This document shows, piece after piece, positions 9,101-18,020 of a DNA stretch of 64,000 nt. Made by a program: the position numbers and the translations under genes. A model generated the notes under the pieces. It did not search any database. It was not told where the DNA came from and saw only the letters and a program-made list of their open reading frames with translations. Position 1 is the stretch's first letter, and the number at the start of each line of letters is the position of its first letter. Source of the DNA: RHKX01 sp963823275 (GTDB lineage Bacteria > Actinomycetota > Thermoleophilia > Solirubrobacterales > 70-9); contig CAWGKW010000001.1 of assembly GCA_963823275.1 (NCBI GenBank), positions 682,001 through 746,000 on the forward strand, in the 5' to 3' direction.

Positions 9101-9573
9101 AGCGGACGGACGAGGAGGTGCGAGTCGATACCGACGTCTCCGCGTTCGTCCCCTCCTCCTACGTTCCCTACGAGGCGGCCAAGATCGACATCCACCGGCG
9201 GATCGCCGGTGCGCGGGCGCCGGGTGATCTGCGGGCGCTTCGTGACGAGTTGCGAGATCGCTTCGGGCCGCCGCCGGAGCCGATCGAGGCCCTGCTGGCG
9301 ATCCAGCGCGCCCGGATCGAGCTGAGCCGCGACGGTGCCACCAGCCTGCAGCTCCGCGGCGCCCGGATCGTGGCGTCGCCGCTCGATCTCGACTCCGAAC
9401 GCGTGGGCCGCCTGCGCGAGCGGATTCCCGACGCGATCTTCAGCTCGCGGGACGGCAGCCTGACGCTCCGCGCGCCCGGCTCCGACGCCCCCGACGCCGA
9501 ACGGATCGGGCGCCTCAATGCGCTCGCGGACGCGGTATCGGGTTCGCGTGAGGCGTTGGGAGAGGCGGCCTGA
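6184..9573 (+). CDS. mfd: Transcription-repair coupling factor Mfd
   Basis: Removes RNA polymerase stalled at DNA lesions and recruits UvrA. About 1129 residues from GTG 6184, 8 bases after the previous stop; the longer open frame starting inside the crotonase gene is a shadow. UvrB-homology module at the N-terminus, RNAP-interacting (CarD-like) domain near residue 460 (GEHVVHEDHGVARFTG), Walker A CGDVGYGKTEVA near 607, DEEQ motif VIDEEQRFGV near 709, helicase motif VI GRVGRSRERAYAYML near 880 and a C-terminal TRCF domain. Complete. Confidence 0.97.
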   Translation: MPLRPLLELAHGDGDFSALAAEVGGANPGSGLEVSVSVGLRPYLLAALAESDPGLAGRPLLCVAADDRGARDLSSELGAYLAPRRVRYYPSRGTGYESHLAPPPHLVGLRIAALDALVGTGDGEPPVVVASAVALAEAVPDASLRPAGFSLTRGEEVDLGDVAELLVGCGYERVSQVDDRGQFAMRGGILDVFGSTVDQAARIELFGDEIESIRFFSTFTQRSLSEVDLIELDPAAEIDPDHRLLAEEVLADADDDGPERPLAELLPTDRFGPLLELVDDRTAVVIAAPEELQTALDDHLTDVRAAIHDEDVAKLYVAVGDPLAARSVLSLTAVGDGESGQRPSFRASTPVSAARSLGEAEPELEKQVRSGYLTVVAFERIGEAERARYGLDRLTPKMLGDGPPPADPAVAFAEAQVADGFVAPGLKLAVIPFRRLVHRRRAAAPAPAGGRLASLGDLAAGEHVVHEDHGVARFTGFDTRTVAGITRDYLELEYRDGDRVLVPAEQLAKITRYVGGGEHPELSKLGGKRWSQMKAKARRSAREMAGDLINLYAERQARRGHSFSPDGEWQLQLERSFPYRETADQLEAIEAVKADMESERPMDRLICGDVGYGKTEVAIRAAQKALADSKQVMILVPTTILATQHLGTFSERLRDFPYEIEMISRLRKPAEVKRALAAFADGSLDILIGTHRLLSRDVRAKDLGLLVIDEEQRFGVKQKELLRQLKLRVDVLSMSATPIPRTMQMSLAGLRDISVIETPPEGRRPVRTYVGPYDEELVGEALRREVRRKGQVFFLHNRIETLHDTAERLRALVPEAKFLEAHGRLDEGELESTMLTFLRGEADVLVATTIIESGLDVPAANTLIVERADNLGLAQAYQIRGRVGRSRERAYAYMLYPSEEGVTREAAARLATLADHTELGSGFRIAMRDLELRGAGDLLGAEQSGHVAAIGFELYVEMLDQAVEELRAAGGEERTDEEVRVDTDVSAFVPSSYVPYEAAKIDIHRRIAGARAPGDLRALRDELRDRFGPPPEPIEALLAIQRARIELSRDGATSLQLRGARIVASPLDLDSERVGRLRERIPDAIFSSRDGSLTLRAPGSDAPDAERIGRLNALADAVSGSREALGEAA

Positions 9574-9653
9574 GGGGCCTTCGCGGCGGCCGAAACGTGA
9601 GAGGCGCGATGCGTCGTCCGCCGCCTCGGTATGTTTCTGACCCCGTGGGATCC

Positions 9654-10946
9654 ATGGCACGTCCAACAAAGCGCAAGCTTGCGATCGTTCTCGCCCTGAT
9701 TCTGGTCGCGGCGGTGGCGCTCGTCGCTGCGACGAGCGGGCTCGGCCAGCCCGGGCTTCCAGACGGTGACGTCGCCGTCGTGGACGGTGTCGACAATGGC
9801 GCCATCACCCAGGAGGACCTCGACGCCGGCCTTGCACAGGCCGCGGCGCAGGGCGGATTGCCTGAGGTTCCGGCCGCCGACGACCCCCAGTACCAGGCGC
9901 TCCAGGATCAGGCGATGCAGAGTCTGATCCTCGCCGTCTGGGTCGAGGGCGAGGCGACCGACCGGGGGATCACGGTCTCTCAGGAGGACATCGATGCCGA
10001 GCTGAAGCGGATCAAGGACCAGAGCTTCTCCAGCGAGGAGGAGTTCCAGAAGTTCGTCAAGCAGTCGAAGTTCACCGAGGAGGACGTCCAGGAGCAGGTC
10101 AAGCTCACGCTGCTCAGGGACAGGCTCGAGCAGGAGGTCGTCTCTGAGCCGACCATCTCCGATGACGAGATCGAGAAGTTCTACGAGGTCAACATCGACA
10201 CCTTCAAGCAGCCGGCCAGCCGGGACGTGCGGGTCATCCTCAACTCGTCGGAGGCGAAGGCCGAGAAGGCCAAGCAGGCGCTGGAGGCCGACGACTCCGA
10301 CGCGAGTTGGGAGAAGGTCGCCAAGCAGTTCTCCCAGGATGCGACGTCGAAGGACCGCGGAGGCCTGCTCGAGGGCCTGGTCGAGGGACAGGGCGATCCG
10401 CAACTGGAGGAGCAGGCCTTCTCTGCCGCCGAGGGCGTGGTCGTCGGCCCGTTCAAGACCGACCGCGGGTTCTACGTGATCGAGGTCTCCGCGATCAACG
10501 ACGAGACCACCCAGCCGCTCGAGGAGGCGAGTGACACCATCAGGCAGCAGCTCGTAGCCGCCCGCCAGCAGCAGATCGCCACCGATTTCCAAAATGACTT
10601 CACCGACAAGTGGACGCCGCGGACGGTCTGCGCCCCAGCCGAGGTGATCGAGCTCTGCAGCAACTTCGTTCCGCCCGATCCGGAGCCCGTCCCGGGTCAG
10701 CCGACCCCGCCGCCGGTGGTCTCGACCCAGCCGATCGAGCCCGGCACCTCGACGATCTCGATCGACGGCTTGCCACCTCAAGGCCTGCCACAGGGTCCGC
10801 AGCCGCCTCCCACCGAAGCTGACGCCACTCAGCTTCCCCCCGGGGCGGTCCCGCTCGGCCCCAACGGAGCGCCGGCTCCCGGTGCGACGGCCCCGCCGAC
10901 CGGCGCGGCTCCGACCACCACCGCGCCGCCCACGACCGCGCCGTAG
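9654..10946 (+). CDS. SurA-like peptidyl-prolyl isomerase / secreted foldase
   Basis: 430 residues from ATG 9654. An N-terminal hydrophobic helix (LAIVLALILVAAVALVAA, about residues 8-25) anchors or exports it. A SurA N-terminal helical domain follows, then a parvulin (PpiC) domain about residues 180-280 with DATSKDRGGLLEGLVEG and TDRGFYVIEV. The last ~80 residues are Pro/Thr/Gly-rich and probably unstructured. It should help fold exported proteins. An upstream in-frame ATG (9597) is possible, but the signal anchor fits 9654 better. Confidence 0.88.
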   Translation: MARPTKRKLAIVLALILVAAVALVAATSGLGQPGLPDGDVAVVDGVDNGAITQEDLDAGLAQAAAQGGLPEVPAADDPQYQALQDQAMQSLILAVWVEGEATDRGITVSQEDIDAELKRIKDQSFSSEEEFQKFVKQSKFTEEDVQEQVKLTLLRDRLEQEVVSEPTISDDEIEKFYEVNIDTFKQPASRDVRVILNSSEAKAEKAKQALEADDSDASWEKVAKQFSQDATSKDRGGLLEGLVEGQGDPQLEEQAFSAAEGVVVGPFKTDRGFYVIEVSAINDETTQPLEEASDTIRQQLVAARQQQIATDFQNDFTDKWTPRTVCAPAEVIELCSNFVPPDPEPVPGQPTPPPVVSTQPIEPGTSTISIDGLPPQGLPQGPQPPPTEADATQLPPGAVPLGPNGAPAPGATAPPTGAAPTTTAPPTTAP

Positions 10947-10960
10947 CGCCCGACGAGCCG

Positions 10961-11689
10961 ATGAGCTCCGATCGCGCCCGCGCCGCTGCCGGTGGGGAGG
11001 CGATCGCCCGTCTCGATGAGACCACCCGCCGCCTTCGTCGTGAGTGCCCGTGGGACCGGGCTCAAGACGAGCGCTCGATCGTTCCCCATACCATCGAAGA
11101 GGCCTACGAGCTCGCCGACGCCGCCGCCTCGGGCGACGACGCCAAGATGCTCGACGAACTCGGCGACGTGCTCTTTCAGGTTCACTTCCTCGCCCTACTG
11201 CTGGAGGAGCGGGGCGGGGGCGACCTCGCCGCCGTTGCCGAGCAGACGACCGCGAAGCTGATCCGCCGCCATCCGCACGTCTTCGGGGACGTCGAGGTTG
11301 CGGGCACCGACGAGGTCCGCTCCAACTGGGACCGGATCAAACGCGACCAGGAGGGCCGCGGCGCCGAGGGGCCGTTCGCCGACGTCCCGGAGAACCTCCC
11401 CGGTCTGCTCTACGCCCGCAAGCTCCAGCGTCGCGCCGCCTCCGCGGGGCTCACCGGGCCGGCCGGAGATGCGGCCGAGGCGTTGCGGCGGCTGGAGTCC
11501 GCGACCACGGCGCTGGGCGAGGCTCCGCTTCTGGTCGAGGCCGAGGATCGATCTGCCGAGCAGCGGGATCAGGCCGAGGAGGCGATCGGCCGGTTGCTGC
11601 TGGCCGCGACCGACCTGGCAAGGGCGGCGAGGGTCGATCCCGAGCTGACGCTGCGGCGGGCGGCGGATCGGCTACGGGAGGGTGATTAG
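10961..11689 (+). CDS. mazG: MazG family nucleoside triphosphate pyrophosphohydrolase
   Basis: Hydrolyses (d)NTPs to monophosphates, a housekeeping role in nucleotide sanitation. 242 residues. MazG motif CPWDRAQDERSIVPHTIEEA near residue 28, with EEAYELADA and DELGDVLFQVHF supplying the metal-binding acidic residues. The C-terminal third is a weaker Ala/Arg/Glu-rich helical part. Common neighbour of eno in Actinobacteria. Confidence 0.92.
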   Translation: MSSDRARAAAGGEAIARLDETTRRLRRECPWDRAQDERSIVPHTIEEAYELADAAASGDDAKMLDELGDVLFQVHFLALLLEERGGGDLAAVAEQTTAKLIRRHPHVFGDVEVAGTDEVRSNWDRIKRDQEGRGAEGPFADVPENLPGLLYARKLQRRAASAGLTGPAGDAAEALRRLESATTALGEAPLLVEAEDRSAEQRDQAEEAIGRLLLAATDLARAARVDPELTLRRAADRLREGD

Positions 11690-11763
11690 GGGCCGCTGCC
11701 GGTCCCGCTCGGCCAGGGTCGCAGGGAAGCGCTGAAATTCCCTCAGGGTGAAATACTCGGCCG

Positions 11764-13050
11764 ATGCCAACCATCATCAGCGTTCACGGCCGTCAGATCC
11801 TCGATTCGCGGGGAAACCCGACCGTGGAGGTGGAGGTCTCGCTCGAGGGTGGAGTCGTTGGCCGTGCGGCGGTCCCATCCGGTGCTTCGACCGGTGAGTT
11901 CGAGGCCACGGAGCTTCGGGACGGGGGCGGGCAGTGGGGCGGCAAGGGGGTCAACGGGGCGGTCGCGAACGTCAACGGTGAGATCGCGGCGGCGCTGAAC
12001 GGCGCCGATCCGACCGATCAGGCGGGGATCGATCATGCCCTGATCGAGCTTGACGGCACTCCGAACAAGTCGCGGCTCGGGGCCAACGCGATCCTCGGAG
12101 CCTCGCTCGCTGCGGCTCGAGCCGCAGCGCTCGAGGCGGAGCTGCCGCTTTACCGATACCTCGGACCGGTCTACGGCATCGAGAACCCCAACCTGCTCCC
12201 GGTGCCGATGATGAACGTCCTCAACGGTGGCGCGCACGCCGACAACTCGATCGACTTCCAGGAGTTCATGGTCGTCCCGGCCGGCGCCGGCAGCTTCTCG
12301 GAGTGCCTGCGCTGGGGCGCCGAGGTCTTTCACTCCCTGAAGGAGTGGTTGAAGGCGAACGGTCTCAACACGACCGTCGGTGATGAGGGTGGATTCGCTC
12401 CTGACCTGAGCTCCAACGAAGCGGCGCTGGAGGCATTGGTGGCCGGGATCTCGGCCGCCGGCTACGAGCCGGGCAAGGACGTCTTCATCGCGCTCGATCC
12501 GGCGACCAGCGAGATCTACGAGAACGGCGTCTACGAGCTGGCCCATGAGAACCGCTCGTTGTCCGCGTCGGAGATCGCCGCGTACTGGGCCGACAAGGTC
12601 GACCGGTACCCGATCGTCTCACTGGAGGATGGAATGGACGAGGAGGACTGGGAGGGGTGGAAGGCGCTGACCGATCTGCTCGGCGATCGCTGCCAGCTCG
12701 TCGGCGACGACATCTTCGTCACCAACCCCGAGCGCCTCGGCCGGGGTATCGAGATGGGCGTGGGCAATTCGATCCTCGTCAAGGTGAACCAGATCGGGAC
12801 GCTGACGGAGACCTTCGAGGCCGTGCGGATGGCCCGTGATGCGGGCTACACGGCCGTCATGTCCCACCGCTCCGGCGAGACCGAGGACACCACGATCGCC
12901 GACCTCGCAGTGGCCACCGGTTGCGGTCAGATCAAGACCGGAGCGCCGTCGCGATCCGATCGAGTTGCCAAGTACAACCAGTTGCTGCGGATCGAGGAGG
13001 AGCTGGGCGCCGCCGCCGCGTTCCCGGGCCTCTCGGCCTTCGGCCGCTGA
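11764..13050 (+). CDS. eno: Enolase
   Basis: Glycolytic 2-phosphoglycerate dehydratase, 428 residues. Motifs: SRGNPTVEVEV near the N-terminus, GDEGGFAPDL near residue 205 (catalytic Glu), SLEDGMDEEDWEGW (metal Asp/Glu), ILVKVNQIGTLTET (catalytic Lys) and SHRSGETEDTTIADLAV. Complete. Upstream, 11751-11763 contains GGGTGAAATA-type sequence also seen before the MFS remnant at 2.46 kb, but I cannot define a promoter there. Confidence 0.98.
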   Translation: MPTIISVHGRQILDSRGNPTVEVEVSLEGGVVGRAAVPSGASTGEFEATELRDGGGQWGGKGVNGAVANVNGEIAAALNGADPTDQAGIDHALIELDGTPNKSRLGANAILGASLAAARAAALEAELPLYRYLGPVYGIENPNLLPVPMMNVLNGGAHADNSIDFQEFMVVPAGAGSFSECLRWGAEVFHSLKEWLKANGLNTTVGDEGGFAPDLSSNEAALEALVAGISAAGYEPGKDVFIALDPATSEIYENGVYELAHENRSLSASEIAAYWADKVDRYPIVSLEDGMDEEDWEGWKALTDLLGDRCQLVGDDIFVTNPERLGRGIEMGVGNSILVKVNQIGTLTETFEAVRMARDAGYTAVMSHRSGETEDTTIADLAVATGCGQIKTGAPSRSDRVAKYNQLLRIEEELGAAAAFPGLSAFGR

Positions 13051-13149
13051 CCGACTCGACGGGTCGCCGCCCGGGTGACCTCAGGCGACGCCGTGAGGGC
13101 CCCGGCCCGCTTGCAGGGCTTCGGCGATCGGCGCCGAAACCGCTCACCA

Positions 13150-13494
13150 ATGGCCTCCGCAGCCCAGCCCCGCTACCGCGCCCGGGTGGCTCCCCGGGGG
13201 GAGCGAGGCAGTCGCGGCTCCCGGATCCGCTGGGACCGCTTCGGTCGAGTGGTCCTGGTCATCGTCCTCTTCATCGTCATCGCCTCCTACGTCGGCCCGT
13301 CGCTCCACGTCTTCGAGGGCTGGCGGGAGTCGAAGGGGGCCGACGCCCGGCTCGAGGAGCTGAAACGGGAGAACGCCGAGCTGACTCGCAAGGCGAAGCA
13401 GCTGGAGAGTTCCACAGCCGTGATGGCCGAGGCGCGCAAGCTCGGCCTGGTCGGCGCATCCGAGCAGGCCTACGTGATCGACGGCATCAGGTAG
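13150..13494 (+). CDS. FtsB/DivIC-type septum formation initiator protein
   Basis: 114 residues from ATG 13150; an in-frame GTG at 13075 would add 25 basic residues. A basic N-terminal tail, one TM helix (VVLVIVLFIVIASYV) and a coiled coil beginning at the LEELKRENAELTRKAKQLE stretch match the FtsB/DivIC topology of the divisome. The position straight after eno is the classic ftsB location. Confidence 0.85.
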   Translation: MASAAQPRYRARVAPRGERGSRGSRIRWDRFGRVVLVIVLFIVIASYVGPSLHVFEGWRESKGADARLEELKRENAELTRKAKQLESSTAVMAEARKLGLVGASEQAYVIDGIR

Positions 13495-13607
13495 TCACTC
13501 GGCCACTCCGAGTCCGCGGTAGCCACTAATCTGTGGGTACGGGATCGGTACCAGCGATCGGCCCCGTCGGCGCATCTACCGCCGCGCCCACCCCTTCCAA
13601 GCACCCT

Positions 13608-14567
13608 ATGCCGACCGGACTCGACACCGAGGCTGTGCCCGGCCGCACAGCCAACACCGACTTGCTTGAGCCGGTCCCGTTGCTGTTCATCGGCGGGACG
13701 GGGCGTTCCGGCACCCACGTCGTCTCGAAGATCCTCAACTCGCACAGCCACTTCCGCAAGGTTCCCAACGAGGCCCGCTTCCACACCGATCCGGGCGGCT
13801 TCCCCGATGTCCTCTCGGGACGGACGAGCGCCGACCTGTTCGCCTACCGCCTCCGCCACTACTGGTGGCGGAACTTCGAGCCGGCGCGGCTCAGCTTTCG
13901 CGGCCTGCACCGTTACGTGCCCAAGCAGCGGCTGGACGCGGCCACCACCTCGTTTCTGCGCCGCTTCGCCGAGGGCGAGCCTGAGGCCGCCTGCCGCCAG
14001 CTCTTCTTCGATCTGCTCTGGCCGCTTGCGACGGGCGAGGCCAAGGCCGGGTTGATCGAGCAGAGCTGCGACGTCGTCGCCGAGGCCGGACCGCTCGGGA
14101 TGCTGTTCCCCGAGGCCCGCTTCATCCACGTCGTTCGCGACGGCCGCGACGTCGCCGCCTCGCGCGTCGGCCAGGCTCGTTGGCTCGCCTACCCTCGGAC
14201 AATGCATCAGGGTCTGGAGTGGTGGGAGTCGCGGATCCGCCGGATCGAGAACGGCATCCGCGCCGTCGGCGAGGAGCGGGTCTTCGAGGTCAGCCTCGAC
14301 GATCTCGTGTCCGGCAACCATCGGCGCCGCACCTACCGCAAGATGCGCCAGTTCGCCGGCCTCCGCAACGAGGACGCGATGCTGAGCTACTTCACCCGGC
14401 GGGTCAAGGTGCGAAACGCCCACACAGAACGCTGGCGCGGGGACGTCCCCGACCGCCAGCACGCCGAGGTCGACGCCCGCTACGGTGAGATCCTCGACCG
14501 GCTGGAGGCCGACGGCGTCGGTTGCGTCCCGCTGCTCCGCCAGGTCCAGAACCGGAGGTCGGACTGA
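13608..14567 (+). CDS. Sulfotransferase family protein (paralogue 1 of 3)
   Basis: Transfers sulfate from PAPS to an acceptor, probably a glycan or glycolipid. 319 residues from ATG 13608; an upstream in-frame GTG at 13533 is possible, but a TAATCT-like -10 just before it makes the later start more likely. The 5'-phosphosulfate loop is GGTGRSGTHVVSKIL near residue 28; the 3'-phosphate region is FIHVVRDGRDVAASR near 175. First gene of an overlapping run and clearly homologous to the next two (shared ARFH, LLWP and ERWR blocks). Confidence 0.87.
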   Translation: MPTGLDTEAVPGRTANTDLLEPVPLLFIGGTGRSGTHVVSKILNSHSHFRKVPNEARFHTDPGGFPDVLSGRTSADLFAYRLRHYWWRNFEPARLSFRGLHRYVPKQRLDAATTSFLRRFAEGEPEAACRQLFFDLLWPLATGEAKAGLIEQSCDVVAEAGPLGMLFPEARFIHVVRDGRDVAASRVGQARWLAYPRTMHQGLEWWESRIRRIENGIRAVGEERVFEVSLDDLVSGNHRRRTYRKMRQFAGLRNEDAMLSYFTRRVKVRNAHTERWRGDVPDRQHAEVDARYGEILDRLEADGVGCVPLLRQVQNRRSD

Positions 14568-15520
14568 TGGACATCGCCGCGGAACGCCCGGAGAACCCGG
14601 ACATCCTCTTCGTGGGCGGCACCGGGCGCTCGGGCACTCACGTGATCTCTCAAATGCTCGCCAACCACTCCCACTACGCGCGGGTCCCGATCGAGGCTCG
14701 ATTTCACGTCAACCCGCAGGGGTTTCCCGACCTGCTCTCCGGCCAGGTCTCCCCGGAGCAGTTCCTGCGCAAGATGAGGCGATTCTGGTGGCGCCGGATC
14801 AGAGCCGGCGAGGTGGCTCCCGTCGTCGCTCGCCGGATCGCCTTCGGCCGCAAGGTCCGCGGCCTGCACAAGGTCGTCGAGAAGGCTCGCTTCGACGCGG
14901 CCCTCGACGAGTTCGATCGCGCCTCTCAGGGCGACCTCGACCTCGCCTGTCGCAACCTCTTCCTGGATCTGCTCTGGCCGATCGCGGCAGCGGAGGGTAA
15001 GCCCGGCCTGATCGAGATGAGCTGCTTCACGATCGCCGAGAGCCCGACCCTGGTCCGGCTCTTCCCTGAGGCGAAGTTGATCCACACGGTTCGCGACGGT
15101 CGCGACGCCGGCTCCTCGAAGGTCTCCAAGCGCCAGAAGCGAAGTCATCCCCGCGACGGGTCCGAGGGCCTGCGCTGGTGGGAGGGGCGCCTGCGCAAGA
15201 TCGAGGCGGGCGTGCGCGAGCTGCCGGCCGACAGCCTGCTCACGGTCAGCCTCGACGAGCTCGTCGACGGCGACCGCGAGCGGGTCTACGGCCAGCTCCT
15301 GTCCTACCTCGATCTCGAGGACGAGCCGGCGATGCGTGAGTTCTTCGATCAGGAGATGAGCGCGTCGGCAGCTCACAGGGAGCGCTGGCGGCAGGGGCTC
15401 ACCCTCGAACAGCAGGAGGCGCTCGTGCGGGAGTACGAGAAGACCCTGGGCCGTCTCGAGCGGGAGGGCTTTCACTGTGCGCCGGAGCTACGGCGGGCCT
15501 ACGAGCATCAGCCCGCGTGA
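14567..15520 (+). CDS. Sulfotransferase family protein (paralogue 2 of 3)
   Basis: 317 residues; ATG overlaps the preceding TGA by one base and GGAGGT lies 14 bases upstream. PAPS motifs GGTGRSGTHVISQML and LIHTVRDGRDAGSSK. It aligns along its whole length with both neighbours, with a ~15-residue insertion (AGEVAPVVARRIAFG region), so the three arose by tandem duplication and diverged, presumably for different acceptor positions. Confidence 0.87.
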   Translation: MDIAAERPENPDILFVGGTGRSGTHVISQMLANHSHYARVPIEARFHVNPQGFPDLLSGQVSPEQFLRKMRRFWWRRIRAGEVAPVVARRIAFGRKVRGLHKVVEKARFDAALDEFDRASQGDLDLACRNLFLDLLWPIAAAEGKPGLIEMSCFTIAESPTLVRLFPEAKLIHTVRDGRDAGSSKVSKRQKRSHPRDGSEGLRWWEGRLRKIEAGVRELPADSLLTVSLDELVDGDRERVYGQLLSYLDLEDEPAMREFFDQEMSASAAHRERWRQGLTLEQQEALVREYEKTLGRLEREGFHCAPELRRAYEHQPA

Positions 15521-16440
15521 GCGGACGTGACCTCGTCTTCATCGGTGGGACCGGGAGATCGGGAACCCACGCTCTCGCGAGGCTTCTCGGCCACCACACC
15601 CGGCTCGCCGATGTGCCGATCGAGGCGAGGTTCCATTGCAACAAACGAGGGATGCCCGACCTGCTCGAGGGGAGGATCACGCTCCAGGGCTACATCGCCA
15701 AGCTGCGTGGCTTCTGGTGGCATCGGGTTCGGGTCGACGGCCGACCTCGCGGGCTCTACAACCTGCTCCGCCAGGCCGAGTTCGACGAGGCGCTGGAGCG
15801 GTTTGAGGCGACCTACGCCGCTGACCCGATCCGTGGCTGCCGAGAGCTCTACCTCGCCCTTCTCTGGCCCGTAGCCCAGCGCGCCGGCAAACCCGGGCTG
15901 GTCGAGATGTCCTCTCACAACATCCGGGTATCGCAGACGCTGATGCGCATCTTTCCCGAGGCGAAGTTCGTTCACGCCCTTCGCGACGGGCGCGACTCCG
16001 CCGCCTCGGTTGCGGGCAAGACCTGGGGGCCGCGCAGGGTCGGCGCCGCGCTCGGGTGGTGGGCCGATCGGCTGCGCTCGATCGAGGCCGGGATCCGCGG
16101 CAGCGAAGATGGTGCGGCCTTCTCGATTCCGGCCGATCGCTTCCGCGTGGTGTTGCTCGAGGATCTCGTCGGCTACGAGCGCGAAGCGACCTACGCGGGC
16201 CTGCTGGAGTTCCTCGGCCTCACCGACGAGAGGGCCATGCGCGGCTTCTTCGACGCCGAGATGACCCCGGAGTCCGCCCACCTGGGTAGATGGCGTCAGG
16301 AGCTCAGCGTTCCCGGTCGGCTCTGGGTTCAGCGTCGCTACGAATGGACCGTCGGCGCGCTCGAGCGGGAGGGCAACCATGCAGCGCCGAGCCTGCGCGC
16401 TGCGCTCGATCGCGAGACCTCGCCCGGGTCGCTTCGATGA
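15517..16440 (+). CDS. Sulfotransferase family protein (paralogue 3 of 3)
   Basis: 307 residues from a GTG in the GTGA overlap with the previous stop. PAPS motifs GGTGRSGTHALARLL and FVHALRDGRDSAASV. Cytoplasmic, no signal peptide. The last base of its stop overlaps the ATG of the glycosyltransferase gene (ATGA), which supports a single transcript. Confidence 0.87.
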   Translation: MSGRDLVFIGGTGRSGTHALARLLGHHTRLADVPIEARFHCNKRGMPDLLEGRITLQGYIAKLRGFWWHRVRVDGRPRGLYNLLRQAEFDEALERFEATYAADPIRGCRELYLALLWPVAQRAGKPGLVEMSSHNIRVSQTLMRIFPEAKFVHALRDGRDSAASVAGKTWGPRRVGAALGWWADRLRSIEAGIRGSEDGAAFSIPADRFRVVLLEDLVGYEREATYAGLLEFLGLTDERAMRGFFDAEMTPESAHLGRWRQELSVPGRLWVQRRYEWTVGALEREGNHAAPSLRAALDRETSPGSLR

Positions 16441-18020
16441 GCGGCCGCCCGTCGAGGGTCAGGGCCCGTGACCCGGGGGGCCCGAGGATCCTGTTCGCGA
16501 CCAGTAACGGCACCGGTCTGGGCCACCTGAACCGGGCCATGGCGATCTCCCGGCGACTGCCGGAGTCGTATGAGTCGTCGTTCTTCACCCTCTCGGGTGC
16601 GGCGCCGGTCGTTGCCGATCAGGGTCTCGAGGTCGACTACCTGTCCTCTTACCGGCGGCCGGCGTCGGGGACCGATCGCGCCTGGAACCTCCGCCTGCGG
16701 GCGATGCTCGAGCAGGTGTTCGAGGAGCGCCGCCCCGACCTCGTCGTCTTCGACGGCGTCCATCCTTACCGTGCGCTCACTCACCTGCTGAGTGCTCGCG
16801 GCGCCCCGCTTTCGGTCTGGTGTCGGCGTCCGATGTGGAGGATGGAGACTGCATCGAAGGCCCCCCTGGCCCGCGTCGGCGCCTTCGACGCGGTCCTCGA
16901 GCCCGGCGAGCTCGCGGAGTCAGCCGATGGGGGGCCGACCGTCGGGCTGCGCGGGCAGGCCAAGCGGGTCGCCCCGATCGTCTACCTGGATCCGGGCGAG
17001 CTGCTCGGGCGCGAGCGGGCGGCTGCGGCGCTCGGTCTCGATCCCTCGCGCCGCACCGCCCTGGTCACGCTGGGACAGGGAGGGGAGGTCGATGGCGCCG
17101 TAGCACGCTCGCTGCAGGCGCTGACCGCGGTTCCGGGGCTCCAGGTTGCCGCGCTCCAGTCGAGCATCGCCCCGGACCTCGAGCTCCCAGCCGGCGTCGT
17201 TCGTCTTGATTCGACGTTCCCGATGAGCCGCTACTTCAGGGCGTTCGACATCGCGGTGGCCGCAGCCGGCTACAACGCCTTCCACGAGCTGATCGCCTTC
17301 GCCGTTCCGAGCCTGTTCGTGCCGATGCCGCGCAACACCGACGACCAGCGGGCGCGGGCTCGCTGGGCGGCCGAGCGGGGGGTCGCGCTCGCCGTCGAGG
17401 ATGCAGCCGATCCGTCGCTCGCCGATCAGCTCGGCAGGCTGGCCCAGCCCGATCACGCGGCCGGGTTGGCACGGGCCTGCGTCGAGATCTTCCCCGGCAA
17501 CGGAGCCGGCGCCGGGGCGGATCTGCTGGAGGGAATGATCGCCGGCCGGCGGCCGGCGCCTGCGGTTCGCGATCGCGGGAGGTTCAACCGCTGGCTGCGG
17601 TTGTCCAGCCACTCCGTGGGCCCCTCGCTACCGCTGGTGGCAGCGCTGGGCGCTCGTGACCTGATCCGCAATCCCGAGCGACGTTCTCCGTACCTGGTGA
17701 TTCTGGCTCTCGGCGTCGGCGACGACGAGCTGATCGAGCGGATCGAGGGAGCCAGGGGTGACATACCCCCGGGTCGTGTGCTGGTGCTGACCGATTCGCT
17801 CGCGTTCGCCGAGCTGCGCCGGATCGGCGTCGGCTTCGAGCTCCTCCCTCCATGGCCTGACCCGGAATCGGCCGCGGGGCCTTCGGCCGCTGATCTGCGG
17901 GCTCGGGTGGAGCTGCTGTTGCGGGGTCGCAAGCCCCTTCGCGCCGTCTCGATCGGGGTCCGCGGCGCCGAGCTGCTCGGCCTTCAGCGGTCTCCCGATC
18001 CCCCCCGGGGCAACCGATGA
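16437..18020 (+). CDS. Glycosyltransferase, MurG/UGT-like (GT-B fold)
   Basis: 527 residues from the ATG that overlaps the preceding stop. The N-terminal half has the GT-B entrance RILFATSNGTGLGHLNRAMA, resembling MurG-like enzymes (GxGGH-type turn). The C-terminal domain has AAGYNAFHELIAFAVPSLFVP and RNTDDQRARARWAAERG, equivalent to the nucleotide-sugar site. The last ~150 residues (after RFNRWLRL) are an extra domain I do not recognise. Acceptor unknown; its place among sulfotransferases and a flippase suggests it assembles the glycan they modify. Confidence 0.8.
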   Translation: MSGRPSRVRARDPGGPRILFATSNGTGLGHLNRAMAISRRLPESYESSFFTLSGAAPVVADQGLEVDYLSSYRRPASGTDRAWNLRLRAMLEQVFEERRPDLVVFDGVHPYRALTHLLSARGAPLSVWCRRPMWRMETASKAPLARVGAFDAVLEPGELAESADGGPTVGLRGQAKRVAPIVYLDPGELLGRERAAAALGLDPSRRTALVTLGQGGEVDGAVARSLQALTAVPGLQVAALQSSIAPDLELPAGVVRLDSTFPMSRYFRAFDIAVAAAGYNAFHELIAFAVPSLFVPMPRNTDDQRARARWAAERGVALAVEDAADPSLADQLGRLAQPDHAAGLARACVEIFPGNGAGAGADLLEGMIAGRRPAPAVRDRGRFNRWLRLSSHSVGPSLPLVAALGARDLIRNPERRSPYLVILALGVGDDELIERIEGARGDIPPGRVLVLTDSLAFAELRRIGVGFELLPPWPDPESAAGPSAADLRARVELLLRGRKPLRAVSIGVRGAELLGLQRSPDPPRGNR